A stretch of 41,307 nucleotides of DNA from Minisyncoccota bacterium (GCA_018646985.1 JABGTR010000023.1:1-41307), one strand, 5' to 3'. Positions 23,020 through 31,949 are shown, numbered from the stretch's first letter. Numbers and translations: made by a program. The notes: generated by a model from the sequence alone, not told the origin.

Positions 23020-25122
23020 GTGAGTAGCCAACGCCTTCAAAAAACCATCATCGTTCTCTTCCACCTACTCTTCATGACCGTGCCATTTTTTTTCACTTGG
23101 GTTAATGAAGAGTTGTTTGAATTTCCCAAGATGCTACTCACCTATGGTTTTGCTGTACTTATTGCTGGTTTTTGGGCTGGGAGAATGATTTTAGAGAGAA
23201 AACCACTGGTGCGTCGGACTGTTTTTGATTGGCCAATTCTATTTTTTGTAATTTCTCAGCTACTATCAACTATTTTTTCAATTCACCCCGCCACCTCAAT
23301 CATGGGCTACTATACTAGATTTCACGGCGGCTTACTTTCTACTTTTACCTACACACTTCTCTTTTATGCTTTAGTCAGTAACTTTTCCAAACCAGCTCTT
23401 AAAAGACTGTGGCTCACTATCTTTATCGCTGCTCTAGGAGTAACTATTTATGCTATTCCAGAACACTTTGGTCACTCCCCCAGCTGTTTACTAATTACCA
23501 AAGAATTCAGCGTCAGTTGTTGGGTGCAGGATGTTAAAAGCAGAGTCTTTGCTACTTTTGGCCAGCCTAACTGGCTAGCAGCTTACACTATTACTCTTAT
23601 TCCTTTGGGAATTTCTCTTTTTGCTCAAACAAAAAAAAGGTGGCAACAGATCATCTTTAGCCTCACCACCATCACTCTATTTATTACCCTCCTCTTTACC
23701 CAATCTAGATCTGGACTGATAGGCTTTGGAGCTAGCATGATTGTCTTTGGAGCAGGACTAGTTTGGCTTCAGCGTCAGCATAAAAAAAAGAAATCTTTTT
23801 TTACTAAAAGCTTGGGTTTGATCGGCGCCATCGGAGTCACTTTAATACTAGTTGGGAGTAACTTTACTCCCTCTATCTCCAAAATTGTAAAATCTAATCA
23901 ACCCTCACCCGCTCCGTCTCAGCCAGCTCCCGTAGCGGTGGTCAACAGACTCGAGACTGGCGGAACTGATTCTGGAGAGATCAGGAAAATTGTTTGGCAA
24001 GGAGCAATTAATATTTGGAAACGCTACCCCTTATTAGGATCTGGAGTAGAAACTTTTGCCTATAGTTATTACCAAGACCGAACCCTAGCACATAACTTAG
24101 TTTCGGAGTGGGACTTCCTTTATAACAAAGCTCATAACGAACTTCTTAACTTCTTAGCTACCACTGGCATCGTTGGTCTAGGTAGTTATCTACTCCTCCT
24201 AGGTTGGTTTGGAGTAATTTCATTACGAGCTATCTTAAATTTAAAAAATAAAATAAATCTCAAAGATAGGGCCATCTTGCTTTCACTTCTATCTGGAATC
24301 ATTGCCCTAAGTCTCTCTAGTTTTCTCGGGTTTTCAACAGTGGTGGTCAGCATCTTACTTTTTACTAGCCTAGGATCGACTGCTATTTTAACTGCCTCTG
24401 AAAGAGTCTCTCCAGAAGCGAAAACTTCTTCACCTTCAACCGCTCAAATTATTCAGCTAACTATCTTAACCATATTGGTCTTATTCATGACTAGTAAAAT
24501 TTTTAATGTTTGGAAAGCCGATCGAGAGTTTGCCGCTGGCAAATCTTACATTAATGCTGGCTATGCTAATGAGGGTCTAGAAAAACTCCAAGCCGCTATC
24601 AAACTCAGACCTAAGGAAGCTCTCTTTCATGATCAGCTGGCTAATGCCTATAGTAAAGTTGCAGTTGCTCTTGAGCAGCAGGGCCAGAGTGATTCTTCAA
24701 CACAGTTTGAAAAAGCTGCTCTAGAAGAGTCAGCGTTGACTCTTCAACTTAATCCTCGCCATCTCAACTTTTATAAATCCAGAACTAGAATCTTAATTAC
24801 ACTAGCCGCAATTGATCCAAGCCTACTGATCCAAGCTAGAGAAACTTTGGTGGAAGCGATAAAATTAGCCCCTACAGACGCCAAATTGATGTATAATCTA
24901 GGCTTGATTGAAATCAGCAGTGATCAAGTAGAGACTGGAATCAAAACTCTAGAAAAAACAGTTGAGATGAAGCCTAATTATGAGGCAGCGCGAGTGGCTC
25001 TAGGCAAACAATATGAGAGTCAACAACAAGCATCGCTAGCTCTAGAGCAATATCAATATATCTATGATCACATTACTCAAGACAATCAAGAAATAAACCA
25101 AAAAATAACTAAACTTAAATGA
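23020..25122 (+). CDS. O-antigen ligase/polymerase-like membrane protein with C-terminal TPRs
   Basis: 700 residues from the GTG; 712 if ATG 22984 is used. About ten or more membrane segments, with a large extracytoplasmic loop in the Wzy/WaaL style (EIRKIVWQGAINIWKRYPLL GSGVETFAYSY; this RYPLLGSGVETF stretch is the conserved family block). After the last membrane segment come three or so TPRs (ALEQQGQSDSSTQFEKAALE, LMYNLGLIEISSDQVETGIK). Such proteins polymerise or ligate surface glycans or glycosylate proteins. The 3' end overlaps def by 4 bp. Confidence 0.88.
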   Translation: MSSQRLQKTIIVLFHLLFMTVPFFFTWVNEELFEFPKMLLTYGFAVLIAGFWAGRMILERKPLVRRTVFDWPILFFVISQLLSTIFSIHPATSIMGYYTRFHGGLLSTFTYTLLFYALVSNFSKPALKRLWLTIFIAALGVTIYAIPEHFGHSPSCLLITKEFSVSCWVQDVKSRVFATFGQPNWLAAYTITLIPLGISLFAQTKKRWQQIIFSLTTITLFITLLFTQSRSGLIGFGASMIVFGAGLVWLQRQHKKKKSFFTKSLGLIGAIGVTLILVGSNFTPSISKIVKSNQPSPAPSQPAPVAVVNRLETGGTDSGEIRKIVWQGAINIWKRYPLLGSGVETFAYSYYQDRTLAHNLVSEWDFLYNKAHNELLNFLATTGIVGLGSYLLLLGWFGVISLRAILNLKNKINLKDRAILLSLLSGIIALSLSSFLGFSTVVVSILLFTSLGSTAILTASERVSPEAKTSSPSTAQIIQLTILTILVLFMTSKIFNVWKADREFAAGKSYINAGYANEGLEKLQAAIKLRPKEALFHDQLANAYSKVAVALEQQGQSDSSTQFEKAALEESALTLQLNPRHLNFYKSRTRILITLAAIDPSLLIQARETLVEAIKLAPTDAKLMYNLGLIEISSDQVETGIKTLEKTVEMKPNYEAARVALGKQYESQQQASLALEQYQYIYDHITQDNQEINQKITKLK

Positions 25123-25673
25123 AAATTATCACTATTCCCCACCCCACCCTCAGAGAAACTGCTGTTGCAGTAAATCAAGTAGACAGCCAACTAATCAGGT
25201 TTGTAACTGATCTAGAAAGTACTCTTGAAAACTCTAGAAATCCTCGTGGAGTCGGTTTGGCAGCCCCACAAGTAGATAGATTATTGCGAGCATTTGTCAC
25301 TAATTTTTCTGATGAGCTCCTTCACTTCATTAATCCCGTGATTGTGAAAGCTTGCAAAAGAAAAAAAGTGCTAGGAGTTGATAAAAATGATCCAGATCTA
25401 GAGGGCTGTTTATCAATGCCTGGTCTTTATGGACCAGTCCCCAGACATCGCTGGGTAGAAATCGAGTTCCAAACTCTAGAGAATGAACAGTTAAAAAATC
25501 ATAAGAAGAGATTTGATGGTTTTCTAGCTAGGATTATTCAACATGAACTTGACCACCTTGATGGGATCCTGTTCACTGATTACTCCCTAGAAAGTGGCTT
25601 GCCTGTTTATCGTCAGAGTGATGATGGAAAAAGACTTGAAGAAATAGACCGAGAATTAATCGAAATAATTTAA
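25119..25673 (+). CDS. def: Peptide deformylase
   Basis: 184 residues. Motif 1 GVGLAAPQVDRLL, motif 2 EGCLSMPG and motif 3 QHELDHLDGILF supply the Cys and two His metal ligands and the Glu. Removes formyl from nascent proteins. Overlaps the upstream gene by ATGA and the fmt start by TAATG. Def and fmt act on opposite ends of the formylation cycle. Confidence 0.97.
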   Translation: MKIITIPHPTLRETAVAVNQVDSQLIRFVTDLESTLENSRNPRGVGLAAPQVDRLLRAFVTNFSDELLHFINPVIVKACKRKKVLGVDKNDPDLEGCLSMPGLYGPVPRHRWVEIEFQTLENEQLKNHKKRFDGFLARIIQHELDHLDGILFTDYSLESGLPVYRQSDDGKRLEEIDRELIEII

Positions 25674-26569
25674 TGACTTACTCTATCGCCATTGCTGGGA
25701 CTACCGACCGCACCAAACTTTGCACTGAAGCACTTTTTAATCATCCTCAATTTGAAATTTCTTTAATCATCACCCCCGATGCAAAACCGATTGGTCGGAA
25801 AAAGATTTTAACTTCTAGCCCCCTTAAAGAATTCGCTGATAGCAATCAAGTTCAGACAGTGCTAGTAAAAAATAAGATTGATGAATCAACTAGAAAGCAA
25901 ATTTTAGCTCACAAAAAACCTGACTTTTTATTGGTGGTAGATTTTGGCTATTTAGTCCCTAATTGGCTCTTAGATTTACCACAAATCATGCCACTCAACA
26001 TTCATCCTTCTGCTCTCCCCAAATGGAGAGGTAGCTCTCCAGGTCAGTTTGTATTGCTGAGTGGAGCTGAAAAATCTGCGGTCAGTATCATTGAGATGAC
26101 AGCTAAGTTTGACCAAGGTCCAGTCGTCTGGCAGGAAGAGTTTGCGGTTAATCCTAACTGGACACAGACTGAGTACTACCAGCACAGCTTCCAATTAGTG
26201 ACTGAACACTTGGCTGAGGTGATCCTCCAGCTGGCAGAAAAGAAAATTACCCCCACCCCCCAGCCTTTAACCTCTCCAACTCCACTAGCCAGAAAAATAA
26301 AGAAAGCAGATACTTTTGTGAAATGGGAGGAGATTGAAGCTGCGATGGCTACTGATAAAAATAGTGCTGTACATCTCGAGCGAGCTAGTCGAGCTTACTC
26401 ACCTTGGCCACTACTCTGGACTGAGATCGAGACTAATAAAGGTCAAAAAAGAATGCAGATCATTAGCACTAGAGTTGAAAAAAGCGGCTTATTAAATTTA
26501 GAAAAAGTCAAAATTGAGGGAATGGATATCAAGCCTTGGGTTGAAGTGAAAAACGTAATTAGAGATTAG
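25673..26569 (+). CDS. fmt: Methionyl-tRNA formyltransferase
   Basis: 298 residues. The formyltransferase domain shows LLVVDFGYLVPNWLLDLP and NIHPSALPKWRGSSPGQFVL with the catalytic Asn-His pair, then the C-terminal domain (TFVKWEEIEA..RAYSPWPLLWT). Formylates initiator Met-tRNA with formyl-THF. Its end overlaps the opposed rpmB end by 4 bp. Confidence 0.96.
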   Translation: MTYSIAIAGTTDRTKLCTEALFNHPQFEISLIITPDAKPIGRKKILTSSPLKEFADSNQVQTVLVKNKIDESTRKQILAHKKPDFLLVVDFGYLVPNWLLDLPQIMPLNIHPSALPKWRGSSPGQFVLLSGAEKSAVSIIEMTAKFDQGPVVWQEEFAVNPNWTQTEYYQHSFQLVTEHLAEVILQLAEKKITPTPQPLTSPTPLARKIKKADTFVKWEEIEAAMATDKNSAVHLERASRAYSPWPLLWTEIETNKGQKRMQIISTRVEKSGLLNLEKVKIEGMDIKPWVEVKNVIRD

Positions 26570-26787
26570 TCTTTAGACTCTGGCTTTTTCCAGTGAGTGG
26601 TGACGCCGGATTTCTTCATCATTCGTAAAACTTTAGTAGGAACACGCATTCTTTTCTTAACCCCGTCAGTCATAATAGTCACTGTATGAAGATTACGTCT
26701 AAAGGTACGTGGAGTTCGATTCTTAGCGTGAGAAACGTTTCTGCCGATGTGGGCCTTAGATGGATATTTAAAATCAAAGCTTGCCAT
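26566..26787 (-). CDS. rpmB: Ribosomal protein bL28
   Basis: 73 residues. HIGRNVSHAKNRTPRTFRRN LHTV and KRMRVPTKVLRMMKKSGVTT are typical bL28. A 50S subunit protein. It converges on fmt and is divergent from the M50 gene with only 34 bp between starts. Confidence 0.95.
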   Translation of the reverse strand: MASFDFKYPSKAHIGRNVSHAKNRTPRTFRRNLHTVTIMTDGVKKRMRVPTKVLRMMKKSGVTTHWKKPESKD

Positions 26788-26821
26788 ATAGATTTAATAT
26801 TCTATCATAGAACATAGGTTC

Positions 26822-27439
26822 ATGCTCAGTATTTTATTTTCTAACCCAATTGTCTTTTTAATCCTCTTTCCAGGACTACTCTTGGCGATCACTGTTCATG
26901 AGTTTGCACACGCTTGGGCAGCTGATCATTTGGGAGATCCTACCCCGAGAGCACAAGGAAGATTAACATTAGATCCTCGAGCTCATCTCGACCCCTTGGG
27001 AACCCTGGCTATCTTAATCACCAGGTTTGGTTGGGGCAAGCCAGTTCAATTTGATCCCTACAACCTCAAGGAACCAGTCCGAGACGCAGCCCTGATTGCC
27101 CTAGCTGGACCAGTCTCCAACCTCATCCTAGCAGTCATCCTCTCTTTAATAATTAATTTCAACATCCTTCCCTGGGAATGGGTTCATTTTTCTCTGATTC
27201 AGCTCTTAATTATTAACGTCATGTTAACAATCTTTAATATGTTGCCAGTCCACCCTCTTGATGGAGGAAAAGTAATGATGGCTCTCTTACCTCAAGAAGC
27301 AGCCTACAACTATGAGATGGCCATGGAACGTTACGGGACTTTTATCTTAATTTTCTTGATCATGCCTTGGGGAGGAGTATCTCCAGCTAGCCAACTAATC
27401 TCACCCGTCATTGATATTATTGTGCGAATCTTAATTTAG
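26822..27439 (+). CDS. Site-2-type membrane metalloprotease (M50, FwdE/YwhC-like)
   Basis: 205 residues, about five membrane segments. Zinc site HEFAHAWAADHLGD in the first helix region and the partner motif NMLPVHPLDGGKVMM. The stretch PRAQGRLTLDPRAHLDPLGT marks the short, PDZ-less subfamily. Cleaves membrane substrates; target unknown. Followed 6 bp later by the MBL gene. Confidence 0.93.
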   Translation: MLSILFSNPIVFLILFPGLLLAITVHEFAHAWAADHLGDPTPRAQGRLTLDPRAHLDPLGTLAILITRFGWGKPVQFDPYNLKEPVRDAALIALAGPVSNLILAVILSLIINFNILPWEWVHFSLIQLLIINVMLTIFNMLPVHPLDGGKVMMALLPQEAAYNYEMAMERYGTFILIFLIMPWGGVSPASQLISPVIDIIVRILI

Positions 27440-27445
27440 TCACTC

Positions 27446-28033
27446 ATGCAGATTGAAACTCTCAAACTCGGTCAACTAGATACCAACTGCTACTTAGCTT
27501 GGTGTGAAATAACAGATGAAGCAATTATCATTGATCCTGCAGATGAGGGTGGATTTATTAGTGAAAAAATTCTTGAGTTAGGTCTAAAGCCAGTCGCCAT
27601 TATCCTCACCCATGGTCACTTCGACCATATTTTGGGCTTACTAGAGCTGAAGCTTAACTTTCCCCAGGTATCAATTATGATGCATGAAGCAGATCTGTTT
27701 CTGACTGAAAGCGTTCAAAAGCGAGCTCAACACTGGCTAAAAATGCAAGTCGCTCCTGCTCCCAAGATAGATAAGTTTTTAGTTGAAGGTGATCTGGTTG
27801 AGTTTGGACAAGAAGTTTTAACTATCATTCATACCCCCGGACATACCCCAGGCAGTATTTGTTTGCACGATGATCAGATGATGTTCACTGGAGATACGCT
27901 CTTCAGAGATGGGGTTATTGGCCGAACTGACCTCAGCTACTCTAGCCCCAAGAAAATGTATAAGTCGCTGGAAAAAATTAGAGAGTTGTCAGGATCACGA
28001 CAGATGTACGCCGGACATGGAGCTAGTTTTTAG
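27446..28033 (+). CDS. Metallo-beta-lactamase fold hydrolase (glyoxalase II-like), short C-terminus
   Basis: 195 residues. LTHGHFDHILGL gives HxHxDH; HTPGHTPGSICL and FTGDTLFRDGVIGR complete the two-metal site. Probable thioester hydrolase. The family usually ends GHGP.T..G.E...NP; here it stops at YAGHGASF. The missing end coincides with the 3' end of the opposed antitoxin 28030, whose stop overlaps by 4 bp. Confidence 0.92.
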   Translation: MQIETLKLGQLDTNCYLAWCEITDEAIIIDPADEGGFISEKILELGLKPVAIILTHGHFDHILGLLELKLNFPQVSIMMHEADLFLTESVQKRAQHWLKMQVAPAPKIDKFLVEGDLVEFGQEVLTIIHTPGHTPGSICLHDDQMMFTGDTLFRDGVIGRTDLSYSSPKKMYKSLEKIRELSGSRQMYAGHGASF

Positions 28034-28302
28034 TCAAAGCTGAAGCTTAATTTCATCTCTAAACCTTGAGCAATTTTATATAAGAATGATAGTGATGGGT
28101 TGTAAGTACCAGACTCTAGTCTGGAAATTGCGGATTGCTTGGTACCTATTTTAGACGCCAGCTCTGTTTGAGTTAAACCTTTTTCTAATCTTTTTTCAAT
28201 TAATAAGTTTATTAAGTCATACTCTGGTCTTAGATCATCGTAAGACTTCTTGATCTCTTTATTTTTTAGAAGCTGAAATTTGAGTCGGTTGTAGCTTTTC
28301 AT
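28030..28302 (-). CDS. higA: HigA-type antitoxin (Xre family), second module
   Basis: 90 residues. HTH_3 in the C-terminal part (KRLEKGLTQTELASKIGTKQ, SAISRLESGTYNPSLSFLYK), clearly homologous to 16332..16631 (shared TKQS.ISR and PSLSFL). It lies 22 bp after the toxin. Its own promoter in the gap carries a perfect 16-bp palindrome, and the -10 is 7 nt from the ATG. Confidence 0.93.
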   Translation of the reverse strand: MKSYNRLKFQLLKNKEIKKSYDDLRPEYDLINLLIEKRLEKGLTQTELASKIGTKQSAISRLESGTYNPSLSFLYKIAQGLEMKLSFSFD

Positions 28303-28309
28303 AATAACT

Positions 28310-28339
28310 AGTATAACATATATGTTATGTATGGCACAA
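28310..28339 (-). promoter_or_regulatory. Internal antitoxin promoter with 16-bp palindrome in the spacer
   Basis: Minus strand TTGTGC (28334-28339), 18-bp spacer, TATACT (28310-28315). ATAACATATATGTTAT (28313-28328) is a perfect palindrome filling most of the spacer and overlapping the toxin stop codon. Same architecture as at 16638-16666, with an unrelated operator sequence. Confidence 0.65.
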
Positions 28340-28627
28340 TACTTTTAATGCTTTTCTGATTTCTCTATTAGAAATTTTTTGTTTCTTCTTGATAAAACCA
28401 TGTATTAAAATTATTTTTCCACTACTAAAACAATAAAATATTCTCACCTCTTGTTTTCCTCTAACCCGAAGCTCAAATAAATTGTCTTTTATTTTTCTAG
28501 AATGAGGCATCGAGAGTTGATATCCAAACTTCTCAAGCAAATCAGTTGTTCGTAATACCTTAGCAATTGTTTTTGGCTGAAGCTTGTCGATAAAATCCTC
28601 GACACTTAAACTAACAATGATTTCCAT
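28325..28627 (-). CDS. higB: HigB/RelE-type toxin, second module
   Basis: 100 residues, Gp49-like: GYQLSMPHSRKIKDNLFELR, VRIFYCFSSGKIILIHGFIK. Homologous to the toxin at 16667 (MPH..KI, ELRVR, ILIHGFIKK). Predicted ribosome-dependent mRNA interferase. A diverged type A repeat lies 12-45 nt upstream of its start. Confidence 0.93.
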   Translation of the reverse strand: MEIIVSLSVEDFIDKLQPKTIAKVLRTTDLLEKFGYQLSMPHSRKIKDNLFELRVRGKQEVRIFYCFSSGKIILIHGFIKKKQKISNREIRKALKVLCHT

Positions 28628-28638
28628 AAGCTAACACT

Positions 28639-28672
28639 ACAACTCAATTCCCACCACAACCGTACTAAAAAC
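28639..28672 (-). repeat. Type A repeat, copy A4 (diverged)
   Basis: Gene direction: GTTTTTAGTACGGTTGTGGT GGGAATTG... It keeps TTTTTA.TACG.TTG.G.T.GG of the consensus. It lies about 40 nt after the stop of 28712..30226, directly upstream of the second higB. No type A copy is seen after the matching higA. Confidence 0.45.
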
Positions 28673-28711
28673 AAAATTGAACCCTTTAAGAATGGAGATG
28701 TCTGTAGTTTT

Positions 28712-30226
28712 TTAATTAGCTACAAACATTTCTGGCGGTAGCTCAAATTTTTCAATCACACTCTGGTTCTGCTGATTATCCTTCACTAAAATCAACACAT
28801 AATCATCAACGTAAACTGACACCCAAGCTTTATCTTTGATTTTACTAATTAAAAATGGCTGTGCCCAAGGGGTAAAATCATGACGATAAAAGAAAATGGT
28901 CTCAAAACCATACTCTTCGTCTAGCTGTTGCCAAACTACTTCATCTTCCTGAGCAGCCACATACTGGTTAAAAAACTCTACTGAATATGCCTCAGGTCTG
29001 TTATCAACAAAAACTCTTTGTCCTGGAAAAAGCTGATGGATTAAGTAGCCGCCAATATCGTAGTTATTAAAAATAGGTCCAGCTAAATTTTGTTGTTTGA
29101 AGAACTGAGCTGATTTTTCTACATCAGGCAATAAACCTATCCCAAAGCTTGATTGAAATGGTGAGAGATAAGATTTAGTCACAATAAAAATTAATGATAG
29201 AAATACTGTCAAAAAAGGAATCAAGCTTTTTTCTAGAACCTTATTTTTACCAAGCAAATCCCCCACCGCCCAGGAACCAAAGGCAATGAGCATTAACCCC
29301 AACATTGGCACAAAACGATTCATCACCAGTGCAAAAACAGAGAAAGAGATTAATAATAAAACTGCAAATAAATGTTGCCAACGATGACGCCAAACCAAGT
29401 AGCCACCTGCTCCCAGCCCAACCACAGCCACCATTAGCCCATGCCAATAGCTAAGGGCCCCAAAGCGTTTAACCATAAAAAATAGAGTTTGATTCTCTGC
29501 TAGCTGATAACCAAATCCTTGAAGTATTAAAAATGGCTCGATGACGCTTAAATAACCAAAGGGGTTGATGAAGCTGGCTCCGACTACTATCACCAACAGA
29601 ATGCTTAAAAAATTAATGGCCGCCTTGTTTCTTAAAAGTAATTGTTGGATCAGCATTGCCCCCACTATTCCCCAGCTTAAGAAAAAGAAAAGGTGTAAAT
29701 TAACCCACAGAATTTGAACAATCGCAAAAACTAGCCACAGCCACCACTTGAGCTGCTTTTTTTTCATCATCCTCAACAATAGCCAAGTCTCTAGGCCAAA
29801 AAAAACTAAACTGAATGCTTCGGGCCTAATTTCTGTCCGTAAACCGATGAGTGGCAAAGATAAAACGGTGGTAAAGACCAATGGCCACCAGCCAGCACGA
29901 CTCTGTCCAATTAAAAAGAAGAAAATGAAAGCAATGGTGAGCAAAGCAGCATAGAAAACTGACAAGCCACTCCAGCCCGCCAGCTGCCAGACATAATAAA
30001 AAATCACTCCTGACAACCAATGGTGATTCGTCACTAACTTACTGGTCATGGTGTAAGAGTAATGATTGGTGGCAACGAGAGTGTTCTGCTCCACCAGGAT
30101 TCTGCCGTTGGTCAGATGACGACCAATATCAGTGGTGATGAGATTGATTTTATTGAGACCAAAAAGAAAAACTAAACAGCTTAAAAGAAGAGTGATGGCA
30201 ATGTTAATCCAGAGATGATTCTTCAT
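28712..30226 (-). CDS. Polytopic membrane protein, possibly a glycosyltransferase
   Basis: 504 residues, about ten or more membrane helices after a first helix NIAITLLLSCLVFLFGLNKI. Residues RHLTNGRILVEQN and HHWLSGVIFYYV follow the first helix. A soluble C-terminal domain carries NYDIGGYLIHQLFPGQRVFV and DNRPEAYSVEF. The layout and the acidic site in the first loop (TTDIGRHL) recall GT-C family transferases (PMT/PglB-like). Substrate and assignment are uncertain. Confidence 0.7.
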   Translation of the reverse strand: MKNHLWINIAITLLLSCLVFLFGLNKINLITTDIGRHLTNGRILVEQNTLVATNHYSYTMTSKLVTNHHWLSGVIFYYVWQLAGWSGLSVFYAALLTIAFIFFFLIGQSRAGWWPLVFTTVLSLPLIGLRTEIRPEAFSLVFFGLETWLLLRMMKKKQLKWWLWLVFAIVQILWVNLHLFFFLSWGIVGAMLIQQLLLRNKAAINFLSILLVIVVGASFINPFGYLSVIEPFLILQGFGYQLAENQTLFFMVKRFGALSYWHGLMVAVVGLGAGGYLVWRHRWQHLFAVLLLISFSVFALVMNRFVPMLGLMLIAFGSWAVGDLLGKNKVLEKSLIPFLTVFLSLIFIVTKSYLSPFQSSFGIGLLPDVEKSAQFFKQQNLAGPIFNNYDIGGYLIHQLFPGQRVFVDNRPEAYSVEFFNQYVAAQEDEVVWQQLDEEYGFETIFFYRHDFTPWAQPFLISKIKDKAWVSVYVDDYVLILVKDNQQNQSVIEKFELPPEMFVAN

Positions 30227-30305
30227 TGTTTCTATTATGACAGCTTACTGAGAAATAAGGCAATTCTCATATGATACAATTTGAGATGTTAAAAAAGGAG
30301 AAAAT

Positions 30306-30554
30306 ATGTCAGAAAAAAAAGATCAATATTATCCAAAAGAATCAATAACCAATGAAGGGGAATACCCCTGGGTTGAAGGTCAATTTATTAAAGAACTGGG
30401 GGATGGAACTAGAGTTCATTTTGCTCCAGAATCTGGAACTACAATGCAAATTAGAACTCCAGAAAAAACTTTTAATTTTGTGCCAGTGTTTTTACATCCT
30501 CCTGAGAATAAAAAAGAAGAAAGAAGAACTGTTAGGGTATGGTCAGGCAACTAA
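30306..30554 (+). CDS. Small soluble protein, function unknown
   Basis: 82 residues, no recognised family. Its middle is beta-rich (GTRVHFAPESGTTMQIRTPE) and its ends are charged. A strong AAAAAGGAG ends 5 nt before the ATG, which supports real translation. It converges on the transporter gene with a 4-bp overlap. The overlapping frame at 30352 has no such signal. Confidence 0.7.
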   Translation: MSEKKDQYYPKESITNEGEYPWVEGQFIKELGDGTRVHFAPESGTTMQIRTPEKTFNFVPVFLHPPENKKEERRTVRVWSGN

Positions 30555-31936
30555 ATCTTGAAGTTTTGCATTGTCACCACCACGAAGACGGCGAAAAAGA
30601 CAAATGCGAGGAGCATGATCAGCTTGCGAATGAAGTTGGGCTGATAAATTTTGGGCAATTTCTTTTTATTGAGCCAAAATAAAAGTGGGAATGAAACCAT
30701 CATCGCTGCCGCATTCAAAACTGCACCCAAAGTTAACAAGAACCTCGGCTCTGTGAAACCCGAAAGATAGATGAAGATGCCGAGTAAAATTTGTGCCCAA
30801 AGAGCCACATAAAACCCCAGACTCAAGTTAAATCTCCTGCCCTTTTTATAGAATAAAAGGACCACATTTTCTGAAATAATCCGTGATGAGGACTCCAAGA
30901 TTCCCATTTGTGTCGAAAACAGCATCAGCGCTGCGACTAGTAAAAAGAAGGTGCCAATGAGTGGTGTGGTTCGGCTGGCAATCATGGCTGCCTCGGCATT
31001 GAGGAAGCTGAGGCCTGCTCCGACATCACTCCCAAAAACGAGTGATTTAGCCAAGACAGACATCACCACAATAGTGATAAAACCAAGTAAATAGAAGATC
31101 ATCCCGTGTTCAAAATTAATCATCCGCCACCAGCCCTGCCATTTTTTGCGATTAGCTGGAGTGTCTTTGAAGAGCTGACCCTCGATCTTGGTAGGCTTAG
31201 CATCTTTAGAAAAAAGTGAGCTAATTTTACTAGCAAACTTACCCATCCCCCAACCCTTTTCCTTGATGTAATAAGACTGAGCTAGGTTAAGATTTCCACC
31301 GGCACCAGAGTAAGCAAATGCTCCAAGAAAACTAGCGATGGCAATCCCCTGAGGGAAAAACCACCACCCATCTCCCCTGCCTATCAAACCCCAGGCTGCT
31401 TCGATCCAGTCAGTTCGGTTGGTGAGGACTGCAGCTAAGATAATGGTGAATGGCAAGCCGATCATGATCACCCCGCGCTGCAAAAACTCCATGGTGTTGT
31501 AGAGAAACTTGCCGGTGGACAGGATCAGGCCGGTCAGCAACAGCATGCCGACGGCAATAATGGCTTCGGCGTGGGGGAAGTGAAGATAGTTGGATAAAAT
31601 CTGAGATGAAGCGGAGGAAAAACCAGGTAATGACCAAGGGATGAAGGTGGAGATGATGTACCAGAGTGGAATAATGACGCTCAACTTGCGGAAGCCGACA
31701 AAGACGCTCTCTCCCCAAGCTAGGGTGTAGCGCATGGTTTCGGTGTTAAGGACGTATTGGAAGGTAATCCCGAGCAATCCACCCCATAAAATACCAAGGC
31801 CGTAGTTGGCCGCTAGGTAGGGCCACATGATGAGCTCACCACTGCCGAGAGCTAAACCGAGAAGAATAAAGGATGGGCCGAGGGTACTAAACATGCCAGG
31901 AGGCGTGGGAAGATTCTTACGAGAAGGCTTGGGCAT
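30551..31936 (-). CDS. Nramp-superfamily transporter lacking the classical metal site
   Basis: 461 residues, about eleven membrane helices. Helix 1 reads PSFILLGLALGSGELIMWPY and helix 6 AIASFLGAFAYSGAGGNLNL AQSYYIKEKGWG (two adjoining parts). Classical Nramp proteins have DPGN in helix 1 and MPH in helix 6; here these are GSGE and a Gly-rich stretch. This matches Nramp-related proteins of unknown substrate. A TATACT lies 7 nt before the ATG. Confidence 0.88.
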   Translation of the reverse strand: MPKPSRKNLPTPPGMFSTLGPSFILLGLALGSGELIMWPYLAANYGLGILWGGLLGITFQYVLNTETMRYTLAWGESVFVGFRKLSVIIPLWYIISTFIPWSLPGFSSASSQILSNYLHFPHAEAIIAVGMLLLTGLILSTGKFLYNTMEFLQRGVIMIGLPFTIILAAVLTNRTDWIEAAWGLIGRGDGWWFFPQGIAIASFLGAFAYSGAGGNLNLAQSYYIKEKGWGMGKFASKISSLFSKDAKPTKIEGQLFKDTPANRKKWQGWWRMINFEHGMIFYLLGFITIVVMSVLAKSLVFGSDVGAGLSFLNAEAAMIASRTTPLIGTFFLLVAALMLFSTQMGILESSSRIISENVVLLFYKKGRRFNLSLGFYVALWAQILLGIFIYLSGFTEPRFLLTLGAVLNAAAMMVSFPLLFWLNKKKLPKIYQPNFIRKLIMLLAFVFFAVFVVVTMQNFKI

Positions 31937-31943
31937 TGGGAGT

Positions 31944-31949
31944 AGTATA
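31944..31949 (-). promoter_or_regulatory. -10 box of the Nramp-like gene
   Basis: Minus-strand TATACT, 7 nt before the ATG; implies leaderless mRNA. No good -35. Confidence 0.4.

Noticed and set aside
30352-30561. Overlapping 69-residue frame to 30306..30554
   Set aside because: The 30306 frame has a strong ribosome binding site; this one has none and biased Leu/Lys content.
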